Positions 9,565 through 18,234 of a stretch of 64,000 nucleotides of DNA are shown here, piece by piece; the first letter of the stretch is position 1; each line of letters opens with the position of its first letter. Under the pieces are notes generated by a model. It was given only the letters and a program-made list of their open reading frames with translations, did not search any database and had not been told where the DNA came from. A program made the position numbers and the translations under genes. Where the stretch lies: positions 62,001-126,000 of the forward strand of contig JAQBSZ010000001.1 in assembly GCA_027623555.1 (NCBI GenBank). The letters run 5' to 3'. The DNA is from Pseudomonadota bacterium (lineage in GTDB: Bacteria > Pseudomonadota > Gammaproteobacteria > Pseudomonadales > Pseudohongiellaceae).

Positions 9565-10887
9565 CTACTCAAACTGCCGAGTCAGGTTTTCCACGCCAGA
9601 CGCGGTAACCCTTACATTGTCTTCAATCCGAATCCCACCAAAGGGATAGAGTTCTTCGACGCGTGACCAGTTAATCGATGCACCCTTCGGTTGATTTCGC
9701 TGTGGCTCGAGCAACATTGGAATGAAATAACAACCCGGTTCGATAGTGAACACCATGTTCTCTGTCAGTGTACGGGTATTGCGTAGCGCTGGTGAGTGCG
9801 CGGGCGGCAATGAGGTAGTGCCGGCAATATCCGCCTGGCGCCCCCCTACATCGTGTACCTGGATACCCAGCAAATGACCCACTCCGTGAGGCATGAAGAG
9901 CTGTGGTACTTCTTGTTCACACAGCTGTGCAGCGCTGGCATCGCAGATGCCAAGCTCATTCAGTAAGCTGGCAATGCCATGCAAAGCAGCACTATGTAAC
10001 TCAGGATATGCTATTCCCGGGCAGACCAGATTGACTATTTCGAGCTCCAGGTTCTGCATCCCTGCTAACAGTTCAGTAAATACCGGGTGCGCCGAGTCCT
10101 TTGCCCAGGTGCGCGTTACATCCGAGCCATAACCGCGTACACGACAACCCGCATCGATGAGCAACACCTGGCTCTCGGCCGGATCCCGGCGTTTGTGTTG
10201 ATAATGAAGAATGGCGGACTTCTCATCGAGCGCGACGATATTGGTATAGGGGCTCTCTTCCTCCAGTATGTTGCAGGCATCCAGGAAAGCCATGTGGATC
10301 TGGTATTCATTACCACCACCGAGGAAACAGTCCCGTGCGGCCCAATGCCCATTAATGGCAAGTCTGTTCGCCTCGCGCAATTGTTCGAGCTCGTAATTGG
10401 ATTTATAGGCACGCTGAAAATCCAGGAAGCTGAGCAGGGCGATGGGATTAATGCCGCCCTTGTCGATATTCAGTTGCAAGGCCAGCTGGGTATGGCCCCC
10501 AAGGTAAGCGATCCTGGCAGCTGTTAGTCGCTTTGCTAATTCGGAAACTGCAGCAAGCCTGACAATCTCAAACTCACTAGCCCACCAATCGGCCGCTGCA
10601 ATGGTCTGTTCATACCAGAAATCTTCAGGAATCACCTGGAAATAGATCGGCCTGGCACCTGGTTGGAATAAGACAAACTGGTCCGGACGATTTACCGGTA
10701 ACCAGTGCAGAAAATGGCCATAGCTCTGGAAGGGTATCCCACGATCGTCTCCATGGTAGAACTGCTGCGATCCACTATGCAGCAGCACAGCATCAATCTC
10801 GCTGCCGCTAGACCGGAGATGTTTCAAGCCTTCTGCATAGTTTCTGCAGACACCTTCGATATGCATTGCGAATTCTGAATTGGCCAA
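9565..10887 (-). CDS. pepQ: Xaa-Pro dipeptidase (prolidase)
   Basis: A 440-residue M24 metallopeptidase that splits dipeptides with C-terminal proline in the cytosol. The five metal ligands of the pita-bread fold are present: D245 and D256 (LLIDAGCRVRGYGSDVTRTW), a histidine in MPHGVGHLLG (H338), E383 in TIEPGCYF and E422 in GGIRIEDNV. The N-terminal domain (IDAVLLHSGSQQFYHGDD, HWLPV) matches bacterial PepQ rather than aminopeptidase P. The start is TTG 10887, which has AGGAA seven bases upstream; ATG 10866 is an alternative. It converges on waaA. Confidence 0.93.
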   Translation of the reverse strand: MANSEFAMHIEGVCRNYAEGLKHLRSSGSEIDAVLLHSGSQQFYHGDDRGIPFQSYGHFLHWLPVNRPDQFVLFQPGARPIYFQVIPEDFWYEQTIAAADWWASEFEIVRLAAVSELAKRLTAARIAYLGGHTQLALQLNIDKGGINPIALLSFLDFQRAYKSNYELEQLREANRLAINGHWAARDCFLGGGNEYQIHMAFLDACNILEEESPYTNIVALDEKSAILHYQHKRRDPAESQVLLIDAGCRVRGYGSDVTRTWAKDSAHPVFTELLAGMQNLELEIVNLVCPGIAYPELHSAALHGIASLLNELGICDASAAQLCEQEVPQLFMPHGVGHLLGIQVHDVGGRQADIAGTTSLPPAHSPALRNTRTLTENMVFTIEPGCYFIPMLLEPQRNQPKGASINWSRVEELYPFGGIRIEDNVRVTASGVENLTRQFE

Positions 10888-11040
10888 TCGGTGATTCCTA
10901 TTTTCTTGCGATTACACGTCTAGTCTCGATTTGTCCAATCCCGATCAGGCTAAGGACGATTCGCTTTTTTAACCCTGCACAGGGAACTATACTGCCATTT
11001 GCGGTTGCACCCTTCAATTAAAATACGGCAGGGGAAACTT

Positions 11041-11442
11041 ATGCTTTATCCAATGTTCATGCTAGTCATGCTCACCTATGTGGTTCTATTGGTCACGGTA
11101 CGCGTTCGCACTGGTGCCGTGCGAGACGGCAGTGTGCCCATTACCTATTTCTCTTTAATGCAGGGGGCGGACATACCCGAGATGGTGGCAAAAACCAGTC
11201 GTCAATTCAGCAATCTGTTCGAAGTACCCGTACTGTTCTACGTCGCAGGTCTGATCTACATCGCCCTGGATATGACCACTTCATTCCCGGTCACGGCAGC
11301 CTGGGCATTCGTCGCGGCGCGTATCGTGCATACCTGCATTCATCTGGGCTACAACAATGTGCTGCACCGGTTGATTGTGTTTGGTTTTGGTAATCTCTGT
11401 GTGCTCGCGATGTGGATCTCGATCGTGGCAGCAGCGGGTTAA
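11041..11442 (+). CDS. MAPEG-family membrane protein
   Basis: A 133-residue protein with four hydrophobic segments and the MAPEG family pattern: an N-terminal segment ending in VRVRTG, a loop with SRQFSNLFEVPVLFY (the conserved N-x-x-E-x-P-x-L/F region), and ARIVHTCIHLGYNNVLHR. MAPEG proteins include glutathione S-transferases and related enzymes of the membrane; bacterial members of this size are mostly uncharacterised. I start at ATG 11041 because AGGGGAAAC lies just upstream; a longer TTG-started frame from 10999 lacks a ribosome site. It stands alone between divergent pepQ and the DUF1330 gene. Confidence 0.8.
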   Translation: MLYPMFMLVMLTYVVLLVTVRVRTGAVRDGSVPITYFSLMQGADIPEMVAKTSRQFSNLFEVPVLFYVAGLIYIALDMTTSFPVTAAWAFVAARIVHTCIHLGYNNVLHRLIVFGFGNLCVLAMWISIVAAAG

Positions 11443-11524
11443 GAAGTAACTTCAGTTGCATTGCGCATTGTGATTCGGTTAAATCGATTAGCTTCGAACC
11501 TTAATGCAGATGAAGGAATAACTG

Positions 11525-11839
11525 ATGACAGACGTAGCAGTGTATATGCTGGCGAACCTGGTGGTAAGCGATGCCGATGAGTATCGAAAGTACGAGAAGG
11601 GATTCTTTCCCATTCTCAAACGCTTCGGTGGTGAGTTCATCACTTTCGATGACGATCATGAAACTCTTGAAGGAACCGAACCCACCGAAGGACGCGTCAT
11701 TATTTTCAAGTTTCCTTCAGAACAGGCTGCCAGAGACTGGTACAACGATGACGAGTACCAGGCTCTGTCTGAGTTTCGTCGGGCAGGCACTACGCTCAAG
11801 AGTCTGACCCTGGTGCATGGCATGCCTCCTCGCGAGTAA
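11525..11839 (+). CDS. DUF1330-family small protein
   Basis: A 104-residue protein of the DUF1330 family (dimeric alpha-beta barrel fold). Visible family features are VYMLANLVVSDADEYRKYE at the N-terminus, GRVIIFKFPSEQAARDWYNDDEYQAL in the middle and a hydrophobic LTLVHG strand at the end. No enzymatic role is established for the family. It is followed by the DUF4180-like gene after 6 bp, so they are likely co-transcribed. The start ATG 11525 has AAGGAA nearby. Confidence 0.85.
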   Translation: MTDVAVYMLANLVVSDADEYRKYEKGFFPILKRFGGEFITFDDDHETLEGTEPTEGRVIIFKFPSEQAARDWYNDDEYQALSEFRRAGTTLKSLTLVHGMPPRE

Positions 11840-11845
11840 TTCGGC

Positions 11846-12166
11846 ATGTCATTTAATCAGCACTCCGAGGTCATGACGCTGTTGGGTGAAAGCTTCGAGC
11901 AGGGCGGCTTGCTATTGAAGGAAGCGGATCTTGGTGAAAACTTCTTCGACTTGAGTACGGGGCTCGCCGGTGAACTGTTGCAGAAATTTTGTAACTATAA
12001 GCAAAAACTCGCGCTGATCATTGACGATCTGAATAAACACAGCGAGCCCTTGCAGGAACTGGCATGGGAACACCGAAAGCACCTCAATATTCGCTTCTTT
12101 TTGAATGAAGAACAGGGCCGGGCCTGGCTTAATGAAAAGTCAAATATCAACGAGGATTTAGCATGA
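11846..12166 (+). CDS. DUF4180-like small protein
   Basis: A 106-residue protein. [46 protein letters not shown] and the C-terminal [13 protein letters not shown] agree with what I know of DUF4180 proteins, which have no established function. It starts 6 bp after the DUF1330 gene and its stop overlaps the start of the YbjQ gene by four bases (ATGA), strong evidence of translational coupling. Family assignment is from pattern memory only. Confidence 0.65.
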   Translation: MSFNQHSEVMTLLGESFEQGGLLLKEADLGENFFDLSTGLAGELLQKFCNYKQKLALIIDDLNKHSEPLQELAWEHRKHLNIRFFLNEEQGRAWLNEKSNINEDLA

Positions 12167-12483
12167 TCAGATCTACCACACCCACTTTGCAAGGCCGAGA
12201 GATTGTCGAATACTGTGGCATAGTCGTTGGCGAGGCCATCCTGGGAGCAAATATATTCAAGGATATCTTCGGGGCTGTGCGCGATATCGTCGGTGGCCGC
12301 GCTGGCGCTTATGAAGAAGAACTGGGGCGTGCCAGGGATATCGCCTTTCAGGAAATGGACGAGGAAGCCCGGGCACTGGGAGCCAATGCAATCGTTGGCA
12401 TCGATATCGATTACGAAGTCATCGGTATAAAGGGCGGCATGATGATGGTAAGCGCCAGCGGCACGGCCGTGAAGATTCGTTAG
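12163..12483 (+). CDS. YbjQ/UPF0145 family protein
   Basis: A 106-residue protein of the YbjQ family, with the typical order: short strand, [21 protein letters not shown], a glycine-rich [14 protein letters not shown] helix, [29 protein letters not shown] and [11 protein letters not shown]. The family forms pentamers and is sometimes called putative heavy-metal-binding, but its function is not established. Its ATG overlaps the previous stop (ATGA), making it the third gene of a small operon. Confidence 0.9.
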   Translation: MIRSTTPTLQGREIVEYCGIVVGEAILGANIFKDIFGAVRDIVGGRAGAYEEELGRARDIAFQEMDEEARALGANAIVGIDIDYEVIGIKGGMMMVSASGTAVKIR

Positions 12484-12620
12484 GGATCAGAGGTTCCCAG
12501 TAACTCCTGGCGTGAAATATTGTCTCAGCTGGCGAGCGCATTAATTCCAGTCTAGACTGAGAACCTGTGAATAACTAATCAGATTCCTCATTGCTGCAAT
12601 GTTAAGGATAACCACCGGCA

Positions 12621-13586
12621 ATGCTTGCTCCACCTATTGTAAAACGCAAGAACCTTCCCGCGGTTATACATGCTTTGGCCGCGTATTTTGCGCTGTACAG
12701 AGAAAGGCTGGCCCGGTGCAAGACTGGACTGAGAGTTCATCAGTTGATGCTCTGGCTGAGATGCCGACGGGACAAAGAGTTCAACACGAATATCCATAAG
12801 CTACAGACTGCCATCGCCTTTTTCCTGCGTGAACCCTTAAAACTCACCCGACAAACCCTCATCGCAAATGCAGTGTTTCTGGCTCAGGTTGAACAACGCC
12901 GCAATGCCCTGCAATCAGTTCACAAACTTGGCCAATACAAGCGGCGAATCGACTGTGCACAGGAACAGAATTTCAGCAAGTTAACTGCAGGGGATTCTCG
13001 TTCGAGAATTGTCGCCTGTTATCACTTCGGCGATTTTATCTACAGTCTCAATTACCTGATGTGTCTGGAGCGCCCTGGCAGGAATCGAATTCTCTACAGC
13101 CAGCATGCTCATTCGAGCGCCTACCTGAGCAATATGCAACGCGCCTTCGACGGGCGAACCATGGCGCGTGATTGCCAGCTTACCCAGGACCAGATAAATG
13201 CAACCGACCTGTTTCGAGAACTACGCCGCGGAAATTGCACCCTGGCAATGTTCTGTGATCTACCTGGCGATTCCGGGGAGGTTGTTAAGGTTAATTTCCT
13301 GGGTCGCAAGGCGCGCTTTCCAAAGGGCCTGGCACTACTGGCCATCACCTCCAGAACTCCAGTGCTTCCGGTGATTGCCTGCGATGAACAGGAGAGGAAT
13401 AGGCTGAGAATATTCAATCTGATCGAGCCCTCGATGAGATTGGATGAAGACCTCGATGTGGCATGCGTGCGAATAACCCAGCAACTGGTAGATATTCTGG
13501 CAGAGCTGATAGCAGAGCATCCACAGCAGTGGAGATATCTGAGCAAGCTGCCTCGCTATTTCTCAGTTGAGGATTTCGCCCACTGA
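12621..13586 (+). CDS. LpxL-superfamily (LABLAT) acyltransferase, first gene of exporter operon
   Basis: A 321-residue protein that resembles lipid A/lysophospholipid acyltransferases only in its second half. ACYHFGDFIYSLNYL sits where the catalytic histidine motif lies in LpxL (here HxxD rather than HX4E), followed by LAMFCDLPGDSGEVVKVNFLGRKARFPKGLALLAI, the substrate-pocket segment of the superfamily, and QWRYLSKLPRYF at the end. The N-terminal 120 residues are basic and helical with no clear membrane anchor. It is followed after 53 bp by an acyl carrier protein, then by a peptide exporter. I infer it moves an acyl group from that carrier onto an unknown acceptor; a lipid substrate is also possible. 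Confidence 0.65.
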   Translation: MLAPPIVKRKNLPAVIHALAAYFALYRERLARCKTGLRVHQLMLWLRCRRDKEFNTNIHKLQTAIAFFLREPLKLTRQTLIANAVFLAQVEQRRNALQSVHKLGQYKRRIDCAQEQNFSKLTAGDSRSRIVACYHFGDFIYSLNYLMCLERPGRNRILYSQHAHSSAYLSNMQRAFDGRTMARDCQLTQDQINATDLFRELRRGNCTLAMFCDLPGDSGEVVKVNFLGRKARFPKGLALLAITSRTPVLPVIACDEQERNRLRIFNLIEPSMRLDEDLDVACVRITQQLVDILAELIAEHPQQWRYLSKLPRYFSVEDFAH

Positions 13587-13639
13587 CTCGAGTCAGACCA
13601 ATACAGCACAAAAATTTGGAACCATGGAGGAAACTGGGT

Positions 13640-13894
13640 ATGACAATGGACGTTCAGGCAATGGTGCTGGAGAAACTGGCGCTACATAGTTCGTTGAAGC
13701 TTGATTACACGCACATGGAATTGTCCACTAAACTCGACGATCTGCAACTCGACTCACTGGCCGTACTCGATCTAGTCTATGAACTGGAAGAGCATTTTGA
13801 CACCTCAATTGATGTATCAGACTTGCACAGCCACCTGACTATCACAGATCTGATCGATATTGTGAACGTGTCCCTCGGCGCAGCGGTTAGTTGA
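13640..13894 (+). CDS. Acyl carrier protein, dedicated
   Basis: An 84-residue acidic helical protein with the phosphopantetheine attachment site LDSL (S39) in DDLQLDSLAVLDLVYELEEHF, and the later helix TITDLIDIV. Size and pattern are those of a stand-alone acyl or peptidyl carrier protein. It is divergent from the housekeeping AcpP, which is far more conserved and normally sits in the fab cluster. ATG 13640 is chosen because GGAGG lies ten bases upstream; an in-frame TTG at 13616 has none. Placed between an acyltransferase and an HlyD-ABC exporter, it most likely supplies the acyl donor for that system (inference). Confidence 0.85.
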   Translation: MTMDVQAMVLEKLALHSSLKLDYTHMELSTKLDDLQLDSLAVLDLVYELEEHFDTSIDVSDLHSHLTITDLIDIVNVSLGAAVS

Positions 13895-13908
13895 CAGGGA
13901 AGCCGGTA

Positions 13909-15165
13909 GTGAGCGCAGGACAACCGCTCTTCCGTGAAGAAGCTGTACTGCATAGATCAGGCTATGCCAGGACTGCTGTCGTTTTAAAGCAGACGCCACT
14001 GGTCGGCGCAACCCTATGGGGTGCGATATCGCTATTGCTGGTGGCAGTCGCGGCGCTCCTCTTCATGCCCTATAAGGTTACCGAGGCCGCCAGAGGAGTG
14101 CTCGAACCGAGTAACGGCGTCCAGAAGATTGTTTCTCCGGTTGCAGCGCGAGTGCATGCGGTTTATGTAACGCCGGGCCAGTCTGTCCATAAAAATCAGG
14201 TACTGGTGGCGCTTTCGACATCGATAATGGGTGTTTCCGGCCGGGGAAATCTGCAAGTGCGGATACAGAATCTCCGGTCTGAACGTGATCTGCTGTCTCA
14301 GGAAATTGTGCTACGCGCTCAGCTCAAGGCGAGAAAGCAGCAACAGAGAGAGGCAACTACCACAAACCTTGGTAACAGTCTGCAACTGCTGCGGCAGGAA
14401 GCAGAAACCTTTGCTGCCCAGTTGACATTGAGCGACTCATCCCTGACTGCTTTGCAACAACTATTGCTGCAATCAGGTATCTCACAATCACAGTTCAACC
14501 TTCAGTATGTTGCTCACCTGGAACTGCAGCGCCAACAAAAGGTATTGCAACAACGAGAACTACAATTACTCGGCCAATTGGATGCCCAGGCTGCCGAGCG
14601 ATCGCGCATCACGCTGGACTTTGCTTTGGAAAACCTGGCCCTCAAACAGCGGCTGGGAAAACTCGACGCGCAAATCTCTGAACTTGTAGAACAGGAATTC
14701 GTGTCAGTAGCCGCCTCAGATGATGGTGTGGTAGCAGCGCTGGCTGTCGACCCGGGTCAGTCTGTTACTGCGCACCAGCCGCTTGTCTACATCAATTCAG
14801 GTGACGATAGTGTGCAAGCTGTTCTGCATGTGACATCGAAGGTTTTCGGAAAAATAGTGCCGGGCCAGTCTTTGTTGTTGACCTATGATGCATTCGATCA
14901 TGGGCAATACGGCCGGTACAGAGCAACCATAGTCCAGATCAGTCGGGCCGCGCTGGATCCAAGGGAACACCTGCTGCCTGTTCCTGCAGGCAATGAACCA
15001 GTATTCAGGGTAATCGCTACTCTTGAGCAGGAATTCGTGGAAGGACCCGATGTTTATCCGCTGCAACCAGGGCTGTTGTTGACTGGAGAATTTATCGGTG
15101 AGGAATTTCCGCTGATTGAATTCATTCTCAAGCCACTCTATGGGCTCAGGGGTAAGCTGCTATGA
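13909..15165 (+). CDS. HlyD-family periplasmic adaptor of peptide/protein exporter
   Basis: A 418-residue membrane-fusion protein. After a short cytosolic stretch there is one membrane segment (GAISLLLVAVAALLF), then the barrel-lipoyl half-motif VAARVHAVYVTPGQSVHKNQVLVAL, a long glutamine-rich coiled coil (about residues 115-260), and the second half SDDGVVAALAVDPGQSVTAHQPLVYI. This is the adaptor type paired with C39-peptidase ABC exporters of the colicin V class. GTG 13909 is chosen since AGGGA lies about eight bases upstream; TTG 13891, overlapping the ACP stop, is possible. Its stop overlaps the next gene by four bases. No TolC-type outer-membrane partner is in the window. Confidence 0.88.
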   Translation: MSAGQPLFREEAVLHRSGYARTAVVLKQTPLVGATLWGAISLLLVAVAALLFMPYKVTEAARGVLEPSNGVQKIVSPVAARVHAVYVTPGQSVHKNQVLVALSTSIMGVSGRGNLQVRIQNLRSERDLLSQEIVLRAQLKARKQQQREATTTNLGNSLQLLRQEAETFAAQLTLSDSSLTALQQLLLQSGISQSQFNLQYVAHLELQRQQKVLQQRELQLLGQLDAQAAERSRITLDFALENLALKQRLGKLDAQISELVEQEFVSVAASDDGVVAALAVDPGQSVTAHQPLVYINSGDDSVQAVLHVTSKVFGKIVPGQSLLLTYDAFDHGQYGRYRATIVQISRAALDPREHLLPVPAGNEPVFRVIATLEQEFVEGPDVYPLQPGLLLTGEFIGEEFPLIEFILKPLYGLRGKLL

Positions 15166-17237
15166 GCATTCAACTCATGGCAGGAAAATCACTGCCAATG
15201 ACATTTCAGTCTCAAATCAATGAATGTGGTCTGGCATGTCTGACTATGATTTGCAATTACCATGGAATGCAGCTGGATATCAGAACCCTGCGCAGCCGTA
15301 CTGGACTCTCTGCAACAGCGACTTCGGTGAAACAACTCCTGCTGGCAGCTGAGGGTCTCGGCTTACAGGGCCGGGCGCTGAAAATTGAAATCGCTGAACT
15401 GAGCCAGGTCACCGTTCCGGCAATTTTACATTGGGATCTCGATCATTTTGTTGTGCTCAATAAGCTGACAAAGGCTAACAGTCAGGCAGTCATACACGAT
15501 CCTGCAATTGGGATCAGAAAGTATGCGATGTCTGAACTGGGAAAACATTGCTCAGGAATCGCACTCGAGTTCGTGCCGAGTAAATCTTTTCAGCCGGCAA
15601 CGAGAGCACCTGCCTTAAGATTGTCTGATTTGTTCTTGCCGACCCCGAGTTATTTTAGATCGCTGGCGACGATCTTCCTGCTTTCACTCCTTATCCAGGT
15701 ATTGTCAATTCTTACGCCTTTGTATTTACAGTTTGTGATTGATCAGGGATTAAGCAAGGGGGATATGGATGTCGTGTTTCTTATCGCCTTGTTATTTGTA
15801 GTTGTAACTCTTGCAAAGGCCCTGGTAAGTTATTGCCGTGGACTCGTGCTACTGGATTTCACGAATGAATTCGGATTTCACCTCGTTAGCAGAGTATTCG
15901 GACATCTGTTACATCTGCCACTGGAATTCTTCGAGAAAAGAGAGTTGGGTGATATCGTTTCGAGGTTTTCATCTCTGGAAGCAATCAAGCAACTGCTTAC
16001 TCAAGAGATGATCTCGGCCGTTGTCGATGGCATTCTCTCACTGATCACGATCGTATTCTTGTTTCTCTATAGCCCACTACTGGCGCTGCTGGTCGTCTGT
16101 TTTGTCTCTTTGTCAGCGCTTTTACGCTGGGTAACTATTCCAGCTGAGAAACATCGCAGGCAGGTAGCAATCGTTTCCGACGCGAAACAGCAATCCAAGT
16201 TTCTCGAGAATATAAAGACAGTCCTGGTAACCAGGTTATACGGGATCGAACAAGACCGTTGTGCAGAATGGCAAAACTGCTATATCGAGAGCATAAACTC
16301 GAGTCTTCGCCTGAGCCAGCTGCAATTGGGAGTAGTTTCTCTGCAATCCCTACTCTTTGGATTAGATCACATAGCTACCATTTATTTCGGTGTCAGGTTA
16401 GTTGACTCATCAGAGATCACGCTTGGTCAACTCATGGGTTTCGTATTTCTCAAGCAACACTTTTCAAACTCTGTAACGGCATTACTCCCCAAGCTCGCCG
16501 ACCTGCAAATGGCCAAGCTGGAATTGGATAGAGTGGCGGATATTGTTCTGGAAAAGGTAGAGCAGAGATCCTCGTCAAATCCTCTGCTGGTTCCAGCTCT
16601 AAAGGGCAGGCTGGAACTGGACGCCATCTCCTACAATTATCCGGGTACTCATTCACCAATATTGAAGAATCTGAGTGTACTTGTAGAGCCAGGAGACCTG
16701 GTACTGGTAACTGGCAGTTCAGGTTGTGGAAAATCCACCCTTCTCAAACTGATCCTTGGATTAAAACAGCCTGACTCAGGGCGAATACTCTTCGATAACA
16801 AGTCACTGCGGATGTTGGGATTGAATGCCCTACGCGAGCAAGTCTCAGCAGTCCTGCACGAGGACGCACTGCTCGCCGGAGACATTGCCTACAACATTAA
16901 CCTGGGGACAGAGCCGAACAACGAATCCAGACTCATCACAGCAAGTTCCAGAAGCGGACTTCACGAAGTTGTTTGCGAGTTGCCTCTGGGATACAGAACA
17001 CGAGTAGGTGAATTGGGAAATAGTTTTTCTGCTGGTCAGGTGCAGAGATTGCTCATTGCCAGAGCGCTCTATCGGCTACCAAAAATATTGGTCCTGGATG
17101 AAGCGCTCTCACATCTGGGCACCGCGCCGGCCAAACAGATTTTGCGGCGAATTCGCCGCCTTGGAATTACGGCAATCGTGGTTAGTCATAACCCGGATCT
17201 GCAGGATGTAGCGAGCAAGGAAATAAAGATTGATTAA
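15162..17237 (+). CDS. C39-peptidase ABC exporter (bacteriocin/peptide type)
   Basis: A 691-residue inner-membrane transporter with three parts in order: an N-terminal C39 cysteine peptidase with its oxyanion glutamine and catalytic C22 (QSQINECGLACL), H95 (DHFVVLN) and D113 (HDP); a six-helix membrane domain (about 155-450); and an ABC ATPase with Walker A GSSGCGKST near 517, signature SAGQVQRL near 622, Walker B ILVLDEAL near 641 and switch histidine VVSHN. Such proteins remove a double-glycine leader while exporting the peptide. The peptidase triad is intact, so a leader-bearing substrate is expected, but none was found nearby. ATGA overlap with the HlyD gene shows coupling. Confidence 0.92.
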   Translation: MSIQLMAGKSLPMTFQSQINECGLACLTMICNYHGMQLDIRTLRSRTGLSATATSVKQLLLAAEGLGLQGRALKIEIAELSQVTVPAILHWDLDHFVVLNKLTKANSQAVIHDPAIGIRKYAMSELGKHCSGIALEFVPSKSFQPATRAPALRLSDLFLPTPSYFRSLATIFLLSLLIQVLSILTPLYLQFVIDQGLSKGDMDVVFLIALLFVVVTLAKALVSYCRGLVLLDFTNEFGFHLVSRVFGHLLHLPLEFFEKRELGDIVSRFSSLEAIKQLLTQEMISAVVDGILSLITIVFLFLYSPLLALLVVCFVSLSALLRWVTIPAEKHRRQVAIVSDAKQQSKFLENIKTVLVTRLYGIEQDRCAEWQNCYIESINSSLRLSQLQLGVVSLQSLLFGLDHIATIYFGVRLVDSSEITLGQLMGFVFLKQHFSNSVTALLPKLADLQMAKLELDRVADIVLEKVEQRSSSNPLLVPALKGRLELDAISYNYPGTHSPILKNLSVLVEPGDLVLVTGSSGCGKSTLLKLILGLKQPDSGRILFDNKSLRMLGLNALREQVSAVLHEDALLAGDIAYNINLGTEPNNESRLITASSRSGLHEVVCELPLGYRTRVGELGNSFSAGQVQRLLIARALYRLPKILVLDEALSHLGTAPAKQILRRIRRLGITAIVVSHNPDLQDVASKEIKID

Positions 17238-17297
17238 GTCATTCTGGCTGGATGGCAATGGGCTCTCTCGGCGGCCAGAAACCATGGAGGGAAGATA

Positions 17298-17936
17298 TTG
17301 AGAACTCGAGTTTATAGGGCCGGGCTGACCTATTTTGTAGTGCTGACAGGGCAATCCTGTGGCACGAGCTTCTTCGATCGAGCTTGTTACCGGTTCTATC
17401 TGAAAAGGTTCTCAAATTCACTTTGCAATTTTCATGTCCGATTACATGCCTACTCGCTGTTAGAGAACGAGATCCTGTTGCTAGCGACTCCCCTGACTCC
17501 ATCTGCTATGAGTCGGCTGATCAGTAGCGTTAATCGAGCGTATTCCGAGTATTATAACGATCGATTTGGAAGGACAGTAAGCGTATTCAGAGCGCTGCCA
17601 ACCCACCTTGTTGCAAAGAATAAACTCGCACTTGAAGTCCAGAAGTATATTGAGAGGGCAGCTCTTCACAACACCGGAATAGAGCACCCTGGCGCCTATG
17701 AATGGTCTAGCTATTGCGCTAACTCATTCGGCTGCAAGTCCAGTTTCTTAACTCCGCATGGTGCTTATCAGAAATTTTTGCGAGCTCACAGCCATCCCTA
17801 CCAAAGCTACCGCGAGTTTGTAGCACGACCATTCGACGCGGTGTATGAAGATTTCCTGCGTGCCAGGTTTCGTTCCGAGTCCGCCGGGCTCCCTGAGCAT
17901 CAGTTTCAAGATAGCTTGCTTGTTAGAGACGGTTAG
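17298..17936 (+). CDS. Y1-transposase/RAYT-like protein lacking the HUH motif
   Basis: A 212-residue protein with the layout of REP-associated tyrosine transposases: N-terminal strand TYFVVLTG, FDRACYRFYLKRF helix, HAYSLLENEILLL strand, LISSVNRAYSEYYNDRFGRTVSVF and EVQKYIERAALHNTGIEHPGAYEWSSYCA. In active enzymes the third strand carries NHVHLL with the HUH metal ligands; here it reads NEILLL, so both histidines are gone, while the helix with the usual catalytic tyrosine (YIERAA) is kept. TTG 17298 is supported by a strong GGAGGGAAG. It sits 60 bp after the exporter in the same direction. I infer a non-catalytic DNA- or RNA-binding role. Confidence 0.65.
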   Translation: MRTRVYRAGLTYFVVLTGQSCGTSFFDRACYRFYLKRFSNSLCNFHVRLHAYSLLENEILLLATPLTPSAMSRLISSVNRAYSEYYNDRFGRTVSVFRALPTHLVAKNKLALEVQKYIERAALHNTGIEHPGAYEWSSYCANSFGCKSSFLTPHGAYQKFLRAHSHPYQSYREFVARPFDAVYEDFLRARFRSESAGLPEHQFQDSLLVRDG

Positions 17937-18234
17937 GCGTGTGACTCCTGTTGGGTCGTTATTTGGTAACTTTAACACCTTGAGTAAATTCACCTTTTGA
18001 CCGATAACCCAAAAATGGGCAGAATGGCCGTTCTGATCAGGGAATTTGCTGGAAAATCGCGTTTTACCCCCTGAATCGGCGGTGCTGCCAGGTGATCCAG
18101 GAGTGTATCGGTGGTATGCAGCTCAGAGTGTAACAAAACCAAAGTAGTAGAATGAGTACCTTTTAGAATTCTAGGTTTTTGACCAATAGACCAATAAGAG
18201 CTCAACTGCAGATAAATGAGCAATAAGTAGAATA
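17937..18234. other. Intergenic region with near-palindrome
   Basis: Just under 300 bp without a credible gene. It contains a 16-bp near-palindrome CAGAATGGCCGTTCTG at about 18019-18034 and the near-direct repeat GACCAATA at about 18181-18198, shortly before the next gene. Either could be an operator or a relic of a repeat. No clear terminator for the exporter operon was seen. A 77-codon minus-strand frame here has no family resemblance and is probably chance. Confidence 0.35.

Noticed and set aside
12484-12560. Further degenerate copy of the CTAGGGAGCC repeat (GGGATCAGAGGTTCCCAG)
   Set aside because: Similar over about 15 bases, but the second end has the wrong orientation and no arm structure.
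12484-18234. Small double-glycine leader peptide gene for the C39 exporter
   Set aside because: I looked in the gaps before, within and after the operon and found no convincing leader with GG and a ribosome site.
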